Assembly: GCA_035651595.1 (NCBI GenBank)
Contig: DASRFJ010000167.1
Coordinates: 1 to 64,000 of the forward strand
Reading direction: 5' to 3'
Source of the DNA: JAFARZ01 sp035651595
GTDB lineage: Bacteria; Actinomycetota; Actinomycetes; Streptosporangiales; Streptosporangiaceae
DNA: 64,000 nt
The position numbers were made by a program, and so were the translations under genes. This document shows positions 8,085 through 16,612 of this stretch, in pieces. Within the stretch, counting starts at the first letter, position 1. Each line of letters opens with the position of its first letter. The notes under the pieces were generated by a model. That model was given only the letters and a program-made list of their open reading frames with translations. It was not told where the DNA came from and did no database searches.

Positions 8085-8291
8085 TTAGGCCGCCGGTGAA
8101 CCTGTTGGTGCTGGTTCGTCGCCGCGGAGCAACGCACGCACCTCGGATTCGCGGAATCGCCGGTGCCCACCAGGAGTGCGGATACTAGTGATCCGCCCGG
8201 AGGCCGCCCATCGGGTGACGGTCTTCGGATCAACCCGGAACAGTGCAGCCACCTCTCCCGGCGTGAGCAACCGCTCGTTGTTGCCGTCCAC
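8085..8291 (-). CDS. bldC: BldC-family MerR-like transcriptional regulator
   Basis: This 68-residue protein consists of a single winged-helix DNA-binding domain: LLTPGEVAALFRVDPKTVTRWAASGRITSIRTPGGHRRF. That is the hallmark of BldC, the developmental regulator of streptomycetes and relatives, which binds DNA cooperatively at direct repeats and lacks a MerR effector domain. The GTG start is preceded by a strong GGAGGAG Shine-Dalgarno. It is a single-gene unit, divergent from the threonine dehydratase-like gene. Confidence 0.93.
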   Translation of the reverse strand: MDGNNERLLTPGEVAALFRVDPKTVTRWAASGRITSIRTPGGHRRFRESEVRALLRGDEPAPTGSPAA

Positions 8292-8497
8292 GTTCAGTCT
8301 CCTCCGACTGTGTCGCCTGAGCCTCCGGTCAGGTTCCCTCTAGTTTGGCGCTCAACGAGTACTTTCTGCCTAGATTTCTGGAAATTGGGCCTTCGAATCG
8401 TACAGCAATATGCCGTCCGCGACAGCGCTTGCTTGCGATCCGTAACAATGTCCGGCCGCTCGTCGCGGTGTGTCATGCCCGTCGGGACAATGGAAAG

Positions 8498-9853
8498 ATG
8501 ACTGATCTTGTCGCGCTGACGGAGATCGAGGACGCCGCGCGCCGTCTCGCCGGAGTGACGGTACGCACACCGCTTGTGACGTTTCCGGGCGCCGCGCCGC
8601 AGTTGCTGATCAAGCCGGAGTCGCTCCAGCCAATCGGCGCGTTCAAGTTGCGGGGCGCGTACACCGCGATCACCGCCGGTCTCGACACGGCCAGGAAATA
8701 CGGTGTGGTGGCGCACTCGAGCGGCAATCACGGGCACGCGGTCGCGTACGCCGCCGCGCTGCTCGGCGTGCACGCGGTCGTCGTCGTGCCGCAGACCGCG
8801 CCGCGGACGAAGACCGACGCGATCGCGCGCAACGGCGCGGAGCTGGTGTGGTGCGCACCGTCACTGAGCGCGCGGCTCGCTGCCACCGCCGAGCTGGCCG
8901 CCGAGCACGGGTACCTCGTCGTCCCGCCGTTCGACGACCGGCAGGTGATCGCCGGCCAGGGCACAATCGGGCTGGAGATAGCCGAGGACCGCCCGGACGT
9001 GGACCTCGTCGTCGTGCCGGTCAGCGGCGGCGGGCTGATCTCCGGCATCGCGGCGGCGATCCGCGCCAGGTGCCCGGACGCCGCGATCGTCGGCGTCGAG
9101 CCGGAACTCGCCGCCCACGCCAGGGATTCGCTGCACCGCGGCGAGCGCGTCGCCTGGCCCGCCGAACAGACGCAGCGTACGATCGCGGACGCGCTGCGTA
9201 TCGAGCAGCTCGGTGAGCTGACGTTCGCCCATATCCAGGAGTACGTGAGCGGCATCGTCACGGTCACCGAAGGCGAAATGCGCCAGGCCATCAAACGGCT
9301 CGCGCTTGAGGTCCGGCTGGTCGCCGAGCCGGGCGGCGCCGCGGCCACCGCCGCGTGCCTGTTCCACGCCGCCGAGATGCCGCCAGCCAAGACCAGGGTC
9401 GCCATCCTCTCCGGCGGGAATGTCGCCCCCGCCATGCTGGCGGACATCATCGCGGTATTACCGGGGGCCTATGCTGGGAGCTGCCATGCGTACTCAACAC
9501 CCGACCCTCGTCTACACGTCGGCCCGCGTCGTGCTGTTCCTCGTCGTGCTTCTGGTGCTGAGCCTGACGGGCATCGGCGGGCTGCTGCTGTGGGTACTCG
9601 CCTTCGTGATCAGCGCGCTGCTCAGCTACGTGCTGCTGTCCAGGCAGCGGGACGCCATGTCCGGCGTGCTCGCCGGCCGGCTGAGCAAAAAGCGCGAGCG
9701 CGGTACCGGCCTTCGCGCCCGGCTGGAGGAGGGCGCCAAGATGGAGGACGAAGACCTAGAGGCGGCGGACCGCGGGGCCGGGACGGCTCACTGACCGCGG
9801 ATCGGGCGAAGCCGTCGCCTCCGGCAACCAGCCGCCGGCGGTCAGCAGCTTGA
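8498..9853 (+). CDS. Threonine dehydratase-like PLP enzyme with abnormal C-terminal run-on
   Basis: Residues 1-~322 form a fold-type II PLP enzyme. The PLP lysine is in IGAFKLRGAY, the substrate/PLP loop SSGNHGHA follows, and the glycine-rich phosphate loop is VPVSGGGLISGIA. This fits serine/threonine dehydratase or serine racemase-type enzymes without a regulatory ACT domain. ATG 8498 gives the family-typical start MTDLVALTEIEDAARRL. Homology should end near 9465 (ILSGGNVAPAMLADIIA). No in-frame stop occurs there: the frame runs on for ~125 arginine/proline-rich residues through the whole DUF4229 gene and into the 3' end of the opposite APS kinase gene. The tail resembles out-of-frame translation, so a lost stop or a sequence error is likely. 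Confidence 0.82.
   Translation: MTDLVALTEIEDAARRLAGVTVRTPLVTFPGAAPQLLIKPESLQPIGAFKLRGAYTAITAGLDTARKYGVVAHSSGNHGHAVAYAAALLGVHAVVVVPQTAPRTKTDAIARNGAELVWCAPSLSARLAATAELAAEHGYLVVPPFDDRQVIAGQGTIGLEIAEDRPDVDLVVVPVSGGGLISGIAAAIRARCPDAAIVGVEPELAAHARDSLHRGERVAWPAEQTQRTIADALRIEQLGELTFAHIQEYVSGIVTVTEGEMRQAIKRLALEVRLVAEPGGAAATAACLFHAAEMPPAKTRVAILSGGNVAPAMLADIIAVLPGAYAGSCHAYSTPDPRLHVGPRRAVPRRASGAEPDGHRRAAAVGTRLRDQRAAQLRAAVQAAGRHVRRARRPAEQKARARYRPSRPAGGGRQDGGRRPRGGGPRGRDGSLTADRAKPSPPATSRRRSAA
9486..9794 (+). CDS. DUF4229 small membrane protein
   Basis: This 102-residue protein has two hydrophobic helices (about 10-28 VYTSARVVLFLVVLLVLSL and 33-51 LLLWVLAFVISALLSYVLL). They are followed by the SRQRDAMSGVLAGRLSKKRER segment characteristic of DUF4229, a small actinobacterial membrane family of unknown function. 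A GGGAG Shine-Dalgarno precedes ATG 9486. It lies entirely within the run-on tail of the threonine dehydratase-like frame, in another frame. Its coherent hydropathy and family match make it the real gene here. Its 3' end overlaps the convergent APS kinase gene by 39 bp. Confidence 0.8.
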   Translation: MRTQHPTLVYTSARVVLFLVVLLVLSLTGIGGLLLWVLAFVISALLSYVLLSRQRDAMSGVLAGRLSKKRERGTGLRARLEEGAKMEDEDLEAADRGAGTAH

Positions 9854-11363
9854 CCACGGCCGCGACGGCCTCTGCCCTGGTCATCGTCGACGTGTCCAGC
9901 ACGAGGTCGGCGTCGCGCGGCTCCTCGTACGGGTCGGACACCCCGGTGAACTCCTTGATCAGCCCGGCGCGTGCCTTGGCGTACAGGCCCTTGCGGTCCC
10001 TGGCGGCGCACACGTCCACCGGTGTGGACACGTAGATCAGCAGGAAGTCGCCGACCTCGGTGACCAGCTCCCGCGCGACCGCCCGCGCCGCGGCGTACGG
10101 CGCGATCGGCGCGCAGATCGCGATGCCGCCGTGCCGCGCGACCTCGGCCGCGACGAAGCCGATGCGCGCGATGTTCAGGTCCCGGTCGGCGCGCGAGAAC
10201 GTCAGGCCCGCGGACAGCAGCTGCCGGACGTGATCGCCGTCGAGCAGGGAGACGGTGCGGTCGCCGCGTTCGGCGAGGACTTCGGCGAGGCCGCGGGCGA
10301 TCGTCGACTTGCCGGATCCGGACAGGCCGGTGAAGAACACCGCCACGCCGCGTTCGCGGCGCGGCGGCCGGCCGCGCCGCAATTCCGCCGCGACGGTGTC
10401 CGGCGTGAACCAGGCCGGCAGCGGCTCGCCGGTGTCCAGCATCGCGGTCAGCTCGGCGTCGCTCAGCTCGGTCCGTTCGGCGCCGGCCTGGATCAGCGCG
10501 AGCGGCCGCCAGACTTCCGAGATCGGGTCGAACGCCCACTCGGCTTCGCGCACGACCGGGATCGGTACCCCCGGCACGGTTAGGGTGCCGTTCCTGGCCT
10601 CCGCCGGCAGGCCGGGATCGACGGTGTCCACCAGCAGGTGCGTCGCGCCGTATGCCGCCGCGACCGCGCCGCGGGCCCGCAGGTCCAGGTCTGACCCGGA
10701 GCGCGGCGCGAGCGGAACTGGCACCACCAGCGTGCCGGCCGGCAGGTGTGCGCGCGCCGCGAGCACGGCGCGGACCAGTGCCTCGGGCGTGCCGACCACC
10801 TCGACCGGCCCGCTGATCAGCGGCAGCAGAAGCAGCCGCGCGTTCAGCAGGTCCGCGTGGTGCCTGAGCTGCCCGATCTGCCTGCGGTGCAGCGGCCGCC
10901 TGGTCGCGTACGCGAGCACCGCGGGCGCGCCGTCGAGTTCGGCCCGCACGTCGGCAGGCGACAGCCGCAGCGCGCGGAACGGTCCGTGCTCGGGCGCGCG
11001 CAGCGCACGCACCGGCCCGGCGAGCCGCACGGCCCCGGCCCCCGCCCCGGCCCCGGCCCCGGCTCCAGCCCGAGCTTCGGCGCGGTCAGTGATGTCGAGC
11101 ACGGCGAGCGGCGACCCTTCCCGGTCCTGGAGCACCAGGTGTTCCGCGTGCGCCGGCACCGCGGCGGCGGGTACTTCGAGCGTTACCGGGAATGGCCAGG
11201 CGGCCGCCTCGGCGCCGCTCTGGTAGCCGCGCAGCGGCGCGAACGCGCCCGAGAGCAGCAACTCCAGATCGCCGAGCCGCGCGTCGTCAAGCGTCCACGC
11301 GGGCCAGTCGGCCAGCTCAGCGGGCAGCCCGGCGCCGGCTCCGGTACCGTCGATGTCAGTCAC
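9756..11363 (-). CDS. cysC: Adenylyl-sulfate (APS) kinase with degenerate N-terminal ATP-sulfurylase-like domain
   Basis: This 535-residue protein has two parts. The C-terminal ~190 residues are an APS kinase with Walker A GLSGSGKST (about 346-354), DGDHVRQLLSAGL, the FSRADRDLNIARIG lid motif and RDRKGLYAKARAGLI. It should phosphorylate adenylyl sulfate to PAPS. The N-terminal part looks like ATP sulfurylase (a PUA-like region, then ATRRPLHRRQIGQLRHH and a YGATHLLV segment). However, the catalytic HxxH is HRRQ and the GRDHAG motif is missing, so sulfurylase activity is doubtful. A low-complexity alanine/glycine stretch (RAGAGAGAGAGAGAV) lies between. It overlaps the upstream methyltransferase by 8 bp in a leftward operon. 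Confidence 0.85.
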   Translation of the reverse strand: MTDIDGTGAGAGLPAELADWPAWTLDDARLGDLELLLSGAFAPLRGYQSGAEAAAWPFPVTLEVPAAAVPAHAEHLVLQDREGSPLAVLDITDRAEARAGAGAGAGAGAGAVRLAGPVRALRAPEHGPFRALRLSPADVRAELDGAPAVLAYATRRPLHRRQIGQLRHHADLLNARLLLLPLISGPVEVVGTPEALVRAVLAARAHLPAGTLVVPVPLAPRSGSDLDLRARGAVAAAYGATHLLVDTVDPGLPAEARNGTLTVPGVPIPVVREAEWAFDPISEVWRPLALIQAGAERTELSDAELTAMLDTGEPLPAWFTPDTVAAELRRGRPPRRERGVAVFFTGLSGSGKSTIARGLAEVLAERGDRTVSLLDGDHVRQLLSAGLTFSRADRDLNIARIGFVAAEVARHGGIAICAPIAPYAAARAVARELVTEVGDFLLIYVSTPVDVCAARDRKGLYAKARAGLIKEFTGVSDPYEEPRDADLVLDTSTMTRAEAVAAVVKLLTAGGWLPEATASPDPRSVSRPGPAVRRL

Positions 11364-12132
11364 AGGCAGGCATTCCTCCGGGCGGGCAAGTTAACACGAC
11401 ACGGGCGAAGCGGTCTTCTGGCTTTCTTATCACGAACATGACCTCGTCATGGTCGTCGGTCAGGCGTCCCCGGCTGCTCAGGGCCACGATCGTGCGCACC
11501 GCCGACACGCTACGGCTCAGCCGGTGCGGCTCGGGCGGCAGCGTGCGCACCGCCCGCCGCCGGTCGATGACCATGCCGCGCATCAGCATGTACGCGGCGA
11601 TACCGCGCGCGGAGGCGGTCGGCTCGTAGACGGCGGGGAACGGCCCGGGCTGCCCCGGGTACAGCCGGGTCCACAGCGCACGCCGTGCCCAGCCGGGCAG
11701 CCTGCGGTCGAGGAAGCCGGCCGCGCAGTCCCTATCTCTGATCCGCAGCAGCAAGATGCCGCCGGGGCGCAGCGCCGCGCCGAGCCGGTCGAGCACGAGC
11801 GCGACGTGCTTGATGCGGTCCAGCAGCAGCGAGCAGTGCACGATGTCGAACCCGCGCGGCGGCAGCGGGATCGTCCGCAGGTCGCCTACCCGGACGTCCG
11901 AGCCGGCGGTATCGACGCACGGCTGGTCCACCTCGACCGTGACCACGTTGATCTCGAAGCCGTTCTCTCGCAGCTTGTCCAGGCCGAGCTCAGCCAGCGG
12001 CGTCACGCTGCCCGCCTGGAGCACGGTCACCGGACGGCCCAGATACTGGTAGACGTAGTCCCGCACCGGCTGGGCGAAGATATCCGCTCCCGCCTTGGCG
12101 AGCGTGTCCCCCGTAACTCCCCCTGAGTTCAT
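11356..12132 (-). CDS. Class I SAM-dependent methyltransferase
   Basis: The predicted 258-residue protein has a degenerate SAM motif I (VTVLQAGSVTPLAEL), an acidic strand-2 region, the FDIVHCSLLLDRIKH segment, and LRPGGILLLRIRDRDCAAGFL (motif III-like). The C-terminal half contains an AVYEPTASARGIAAYMLMRGMVIDRR segment. The start ATG 12132 gives the sequence MNSGGVTGDTLAKAGADIF; upstream extension would run into the GC-rich tandem repeat. It is coupled to the APS kinase gene (8-bp overlap). Substrate is unknown. Confidence 0.7.
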   Translation of the reverse strand: MNSGGVTGDTLAKAGADIFAQPVRDYVYQYLGRPVTVLQAGSVTPLAELGLDKLRENGFEINVVTVEVDQPCVDTAGSDVRVGDLRTIPLPPRGFDIVHCSLLLDRIKHVALVLDRLGAALRPGGILLLRIRDRDCAAGFLDRRLPGWARRALWTRLYPGQPGPFPAVYEPTASARGIAAYMLMRGMVIDRRRAVRTLPPEPHRLSRSVSAVRTIVALSSRGRLTDDHDEVMFVIRKPEDRFARVVLTCPPGGMPACD

Positions 12133-12203
12133 GGCACCGAATCGTAGCCGAACAAGCACGCTGCGTGTAAGACCCGCGAGGTGGGACGGCCGGCCCGCCG
12201 GCG

Positions 12204-12273
12204 TGGCCAGGGGGGTCCGGGGGGAAGGCTCCCCCGGGTGGCCAGGGGGGTCCGGGGGGAAGGCTCCCCCCGG
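12204..12273. repeat. Two tandem copies of a 35-bp GC-rich unit
   Basis: The sequence GGCCAGGGGGGTCCGGGGGG followed by AAGGCTCCCCC(C)GGGT occurs twice with a 35-bp period, upstream of mfd and of the divergent methyltransferase. Each unit can form a small GGGGG...CCCCC hairpin. No function is evident; it may affect transcription or be prone to slippage. Confidence 0.7.
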
Positions 12274-12381
12274 GTAGAATCGCATCGTTCCGTGCGGCAG
12301 GTTGACGGGGTCTCAGCGAATGCACGGCCCTCTTGTGCTGCCCGCAGGCCGGGAACGAACGCTATCTATCACAGGGACATC

Positions 12382-15300
12382 ATGAGCCTTGCTGGATTGC
12401 TCCCCATCCTCGACGACGATCCGGAGCTGAGCGGCCTACTCGCTGACCGCACGACGCGGCACCGCGACGTGGTCGCGCCGCCCTCGCTGCGCCCGCTGCT
12501 CGCCGCCGCTCTCGGCGGCACGTTCGTGCTGGCCGTCACCGCCACCGCGCGCGAGGCCGAGGATCTCGCCGCGGGCCTCGGCGCCTTCATACCCAAGGAC
12601 AGCGTGGCGACGTTCCCCGGCTGGGAGACGCTGCCGCACGAACGCCTCTCGCCGCGCTCGGACACGGTCGGCAAGCGCATCGCCGTGCTGCGCCGCCTCA
12701 GGCATCCCGGGGCCGAGGGCGACCCGGACGGCCCGCTGCGCGCGGTCGTCGCGCCGATCCGCAGCCTGCTCCAGCCGATCGTCGCCGACCTCGGCGACCT
12801 GGTGCCGGTCAGCCTCAACACCGGCCAGACCGCGGAACTCGACGACACGATCGCGCGGCTCGTCGACATCGGCTACGCCCGGACGGACCTGGTCGGCAGC
12901 CGCGGTGAGATGGCCGTCCGCGGCGGCATCGTGGATGTGTTCCCGCCGACCGAGGAGCACCCGCTGCGGATCGAGTTCTTCGGCGACGCCGTCGAGGAGA
13001 TCCGCTACTTCAAGGTCGCCGACCAGCGCAGCATCGGCCCGGCAGACCACGGGCTGTGGGCGCCGCCGTGCCGCGAGCTGCTGCTTACCGAAACAGTCAG
13101 AGAACGCGCGAAGGAACTCGCCGATGCGCACCCGGACCTGCGGGACGTCCTCGGCATGATGGCCGAAGGCATCGCGGTGGAGGGCATGGAGGCCTTCGCC
13201 CCCGTGCTGGCCGAGCGGATGGAACTGCTCGTCGACTACGTGCCGGGAAACGGCGTCGTGCTGGCCTGCGACCCGGAGCGCGTCCGGGCTCGCGCCGAAG
13301 AGCTGGTCAGCACCAGCCGCGAGTTCCTCGAGGCCTCGTGGGTTAGCGCAGCGGCCGGCGGCGAGGCACCGATCGACCTCGGCGCCGCCGCGTTCCAGCC
13401 GATCGAGGCGGTTCAGGAAGCAGCGGCCCGGCACAACGTGCCGTGGTGGACGATCGCCCCCTTTGGCGTGACCGATGACCAGACGAGTGACCCCAGGACG
13501 TTCGGGATAACTGCCGCACCGGCGCCGGCCTATCGCGGCGAGGTGGCCCGCATGATCAGCGACGTCCGCGACTGGCTCGCGGACCAGTGGCGCGTCGTGC
13601 TGGTCACCGAGGGGCACGGGCCGGCCCAGCGGGTCGCGGAGATGCTGCGCGGCGAGGGGATCGGCGCGCGCGTCGAGAGCATAGAAGCCACGCCAGATCC
13701 TGGCGTCCCGTACGTCACGACCGCGCAGCTCGCGAACGGCTTCGTCTGGCCGGACCTGAAGCTGGCCCTGCTCACCGAGGCGGACCTGGCCGGCACCGCG
13801 ACGAGCGCGGCCGCGGCGCGGGACATGCGCCAGCGGATGCCGAGCCGACGGCGCGGCGGCGTCGACCCGCTCCAGCTCAGGGCCGGCGACTACGTCGTCC
13901 ACGAGCAGCACGGCGTCGGCAAGTACCTGGAGATGACCAGCCGCACCGCCGCCGGGGCGACCAGGGAGTACCTGGTCATCGAGTACGCGCCCGCCAAGCG
14001 CGGGCAGCCGCCGGACCGGCTGTACGTGCCGACCGACCAGCTGGACGAGGTCACCAAGTACTCCGGCGGCGAGGCGCCGGCGCTGCACCGCCTTGGCGGC
14101 GGGGACTGGGCCAAGGCCAAGGGCCGGGCGCGCAAGGCAGTGCGCCAGATCGCGAGCGAGCTGATCCGGCTGTACTCGGCCAGAATGGCGTCCCCCGGGT
14201 ACGCGTTCGGCGCCGACACCCCGTGGCAGCACGAACTGGAGGACGCGTTCCCGTACGTGGAGACGCCGGATCAGCTCGCCGCCATCGACGAGGTCAAGCG
14301 GGACATGGAGCGGTCCGTGCCGATGGACCGGCTGATCTGCGGTGACGTCGGCTACGGCAAGACGGAGATCGCGGTGCGCGCCGCGTTCAAGGCGGTGCAG
14401 GACGGCAAGCAGGTCGCGGTGCTGGTGCCGACCACTCTGCTCGTCCAGCAGCACATGCAGACGTTTTCCGAGCGGTACGCGCCGTTCCCGGTCCGGGTCA
14501 AGCCGCTGTCCCGGTTCCAGTCGCAGGCGGAGTCGGCGGAGACGCTGCGCGGCCTCGCCGAGGGCGCGGTGGACGTCGTCATCGGCACGCACAAGCTGCT
14601 GTCCCCGGAAACCCGGTTCAAGCAGCTTGGCCTGGTGATCATCGACGAGGAGCAGCGGTTCGGCGTCGAGCACAAGGAGTACCTCAAGCGGCTGCGCACC
14701 GAGGTCGACGTGCTCGGCATGTCCGCGACCCCGATCCCGCGGACGCTGGAGATGGGCATTTCCGGTATCCGCGAGATGTCCACGATCCTGACCCCGCCGG
14801 AGGAGCGGCACCCGGTGCTCACGTTCGTCGGCGCCTACGACCCGAAGCAGGTGGCCGCCGCCGTCCGCCGCGAGCTGCTGCGCGACGGGCAGGTGTTCTT
14901 CGTGCACAACAGGGTGCAGTCGATCCGCAAGGTCGCGTCCGGCCTGAAGGAATTGGTACCCGAGGCCCGTATCGCGGTCGCGCACGGCCAGATGAACGAG
15001 CATGAGCTGGAGAAGATCATGGTCGACTTCTGGGAGGGCAACTACGACGTGCTCGTCTCGACCACGATCGTCGAGTCCGGGCTGGACATCCCGAACGCGA
15101 ACACGCTGGTCATCGACCGGGCCGACATGTACGGGCTGTCCCAGCTGCACCAGCTCCGCGGCCGGGTGGGTCGTGGCTCCGAGCGAGCGTACGCCTACTT
15201 TCTGTACCCGCCGGAGCGGTCGCTGACCGAGACCGCGCACGAGCGGCTGGCCACGGTGGCGCAGCACACCGAGGTTGGCGCCGGCATGTACGTGGCGATG

Positions 15301-15903
15301 AAGGACCTGGAGATCCGCGGCGCCGGCAACCTGCTTGGCGGCGAGCAGTCCGGCCACATCGCGGGCGTGGGATTCGACCTGTACGTCCGGATGATCGGCG
15401 AGGCGGTGACCGAGCTCAAGGGCGACGGCCCGGCCGAGAAGCCCGAGGTCCGCGTCGAGCTGCCGGTCAACGCGCACATCCCGCACGACTACGTGCCGGG
15501 CGAGCGGCTCCGGCTCGAGGCCTACACCCGGATCGCGGCGATCGACTCCGAGGCGGACATCGCGACCGTGCTCGAGGAGCTCACCGACCGGTATGGCGCA
15601 CCGCCTGACGCCGTGCTCAACTTGCTGGAAGTCGCCAGGCTGCGGGTGGCTGCCCGGGCGGCCGGGCTGACCGACCTCACGCTTCAGGGCAATCATGCGC
15701 GCTTCGCGCCGGTGGCCGACCTGCCCGACTCGCGGCAGGTTCGGGTCCAGCGGCTGTACCCGAAGACCATCCTCAAGCCGGCCGTCGCTACGATGCTCGT
15801 ACCGGTACCGAAAACGGCCGCAATTGGCGGACAGCCGCTCCGGGATACCGCGCTGCTGGCTTGGTGCGGCGAGGTAATACGGTCGGTACTGACTCCGAGC
15901 TAG
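12382..15903 (+). CDS. mfd: Transcription-repair coupling factor Mfd
   Basis: This 1173-residue ATP-dependent translocase removes stalled RNA polymerase at lesions and recruits UvrA. The N-terminal UvrB-like module has FPGWETLPHERLSPRSDTVGKR and RGGIVDVFPPTEEHPLRIEFFGD. The RNA-polymerase-interacting domain (LRAGDYVVHEQHGVGKYLEM) starts near residue 494. The RecG-like motor has Walker A GDVGYGKTE (about 654-662), DEEQRFGV (about 755) and SATPIPRTLEMGI. A translocation motif and the C-terminal D7 domain follow. Length is normal. The start ATG is preceded by AGGG at 12373-12376. It precedes the SurA-like lipoprotein and mazG as in many actinomycetes. Confidence 0.98.
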   Translation: MSLAGLLPILDDDPELSGLLADRTTRHRDVVAPPSLRPLLAAALGGTFVLAVTATAREAEDLAAGLGAFIPKDSVATFPGWETLPHERLSPRSDTVGKRIAVLRRLRHPGAEGDPDGPLRAVVAPIRSLLQPIVADLGDLVPVSLNTGQTAELDDTIARLVDIGYARTDLVGSRGEMAVRGGIVDVFPPTEEHPLRIEFFGDAVEEIRYFKVADQRSIGPADHGLWAPPCRELLLTETVRERAKELADAHPDLRDVLGMMAEGIAVEGMEAFAPVLAERMELLVDYVPGNGVVLACDPERVRARAEELVSTSREFLEASWVSAAAGGEAPIDLGAAAFQPIEAVQEAAARHNVPWWTIAPFGVTDDQTSDPRTFGITAAPAPAYRGEVARMISDVRDWLADQWRVVLVTEGHGPAQRVAEMLRGEGIGARVESIEATPDPGVPYVTTAQLANGFVWPDLKLALLTEADLAGTATSAAAARDMRQRMPSRRRGGVDPLQLRAGDYVVHEQHGVGKYLEMTSRTAAGATREYLVIEYAPAKRGQPPDRLYVPTDQLDEVTKYSGGEAPALHRLGGGDWAKAKGRARKAVRQIASELIRLYSARMASPGYAFGADTPWQHELEDAFPYVETPDQLAAIDEVKRDMERSVPMDRLICGDVGYGKTEIAVRAAFKAVQDGKQVAVLVPTTLLVQQHMQTFSERYAPFPVRVKPLSRFQSQAESAETLRGLAEGAVDVVIGTHKLLSPETRFKQLGLVIIDEEQRFGVEHKEYLKRLRTEVDVLGMSATPIPRTLEMGISGIREMSTILTPPEERHPVLTFVGAYDPKQVAAAVRRELLRDGQVFFVHNRVQSIRKVASGLKELVPEARIAVAHGQMNEHELEKIMVDFWEGNYDVLVSTTIVESGLDIPNANTLVIDRADMYGLSQLHQLRGRVGRGSERAYAYFLYPPERSLTETAHERLATVAQHTEVGAGMYVAMKDLEIRGAGNLLGGEQSGHIAGVGFDLYVRMIGEAVTELKGDGPAEKPEVRVELPVNAHIPHDYVPGERLRLEAYTRIAAIDSEADIATVLEELTDRYGAPPDAVLNLLEVARLRVAARAAGLTDLTLQGNHARFAPVADLPDSRQVRVQRLYPKTILKPAVATMLVPVPKTAAIGGQPLRDTALLAWCGEVIRSVLTPS

Positions 15904-15916
15904 AAGGGAACTGGCG

Positions 15917-16612
15917 GTGGTGAGGAAGCTGCTGGGCGTTGGTGTGCTCGCGCTCGTCGCGGGGTTGGCGGTGACGGGCTGTTCCCCGGTCAAGATGGGC
16001 GCCGCGGCCATCGTGGGTAGCAACCGGATCACGCTCGCTACCCTGGACACCGAGGCGGGCAACCTGTCCACGGGGGCCGCCAAATACCCAGGCGTGGTCA
16101 ACCTGTCACAGCAGCAGATCACCCAGCAGACCCTCAGCTGGCTGATCCGGTTCCAGATCAACGAGCAGCTCGCGCGGCAGCAGGGCATCACGGTGTCCGC
16201 CGCCCAGGCCGAGCAGTCGCTGAACCTGATCATTCAAGGAGCGAGCCAGCAGGCCAAGCAGTCCGGCATCGCCAACCCGACCCAGGATCTGATCCTGGCT
16301 GCCAACGGGATCCCGCCGAACCTGGCCACGGAACTCGGCCGGTTCCAGGCCATCGAGACGCAGTACCTCACCAAGGCCAACGGGGGCACGCCGCCGTCCG
16401 CCACGTCCTCGCAGAGCGCTCAGCTCGATGCCCAGTTCACGCACGCCTACTGCGTGGCGGCCAAGTCGCTCAACATCAGGGTCAACCCGCAGTTCGGCCG
16501 GATGAACTACGCGACGTTCCCCTACTCGATCGGCGCCGCCGCGGACACGGTTTCCCGTCCGTCCGGCACCCCGCAGACCGCGTCGCCGGCGGGACTGACG
16601 CCGGCTTGCTGA
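15917..16612 (+). CDS. SurA N-terminal-like lipoprotein
   Basis: This 231-residue predicted lipoprotein has a signal sequence (RKLLGVGVLALVAGLAVTGC) with a lipobox ending at Cys22. The AAAIVGSNRITLATLDTEAGNL segment and a helical region (QQITQQTLSWLIRFQINEQLARQQGITVSAAQAEQSL) resemble the SurA N-terminal chaperone domain (SurA_N). No parvulin (PPIase) domain follows, so only a chaperone-like role at the membrane surface is suggested. GTG 15917 or the adjacent GTG 15920 can start it; AGAAGGGA lies upstream. Its stop overlaps the mazG TTG start (TTGCTGA). Confidence 0.85.
   Translation: MVRKLLGVGVLALVAGLAVTGCSPVKMGAAAIVGSNRITLATLDTEAGNLSTGAAKYPGVVNLSQQQITQQTLSWLIRFQINEQLARQQGITVSAAQAEQSLNLIIQGASQQAKQSGIANPTQDLILAANGIPPNLATELGRFQAIETQYLTKANGGTPPSATSSQSAQLDAQFTHAYCVAAKSLNIRVNPQFGRMNYATFPYSIGAAADTVSRPSGTPQTASPAGLTPAC

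Noticed and set aside
12436..16233. Very long open frame (1265 codons) on the minus strand opposite mfd
   Set aside because: Codon usage and composition are those of the antisense of a high-GC gene; mfd on the plus strand is unmistakable and complete.
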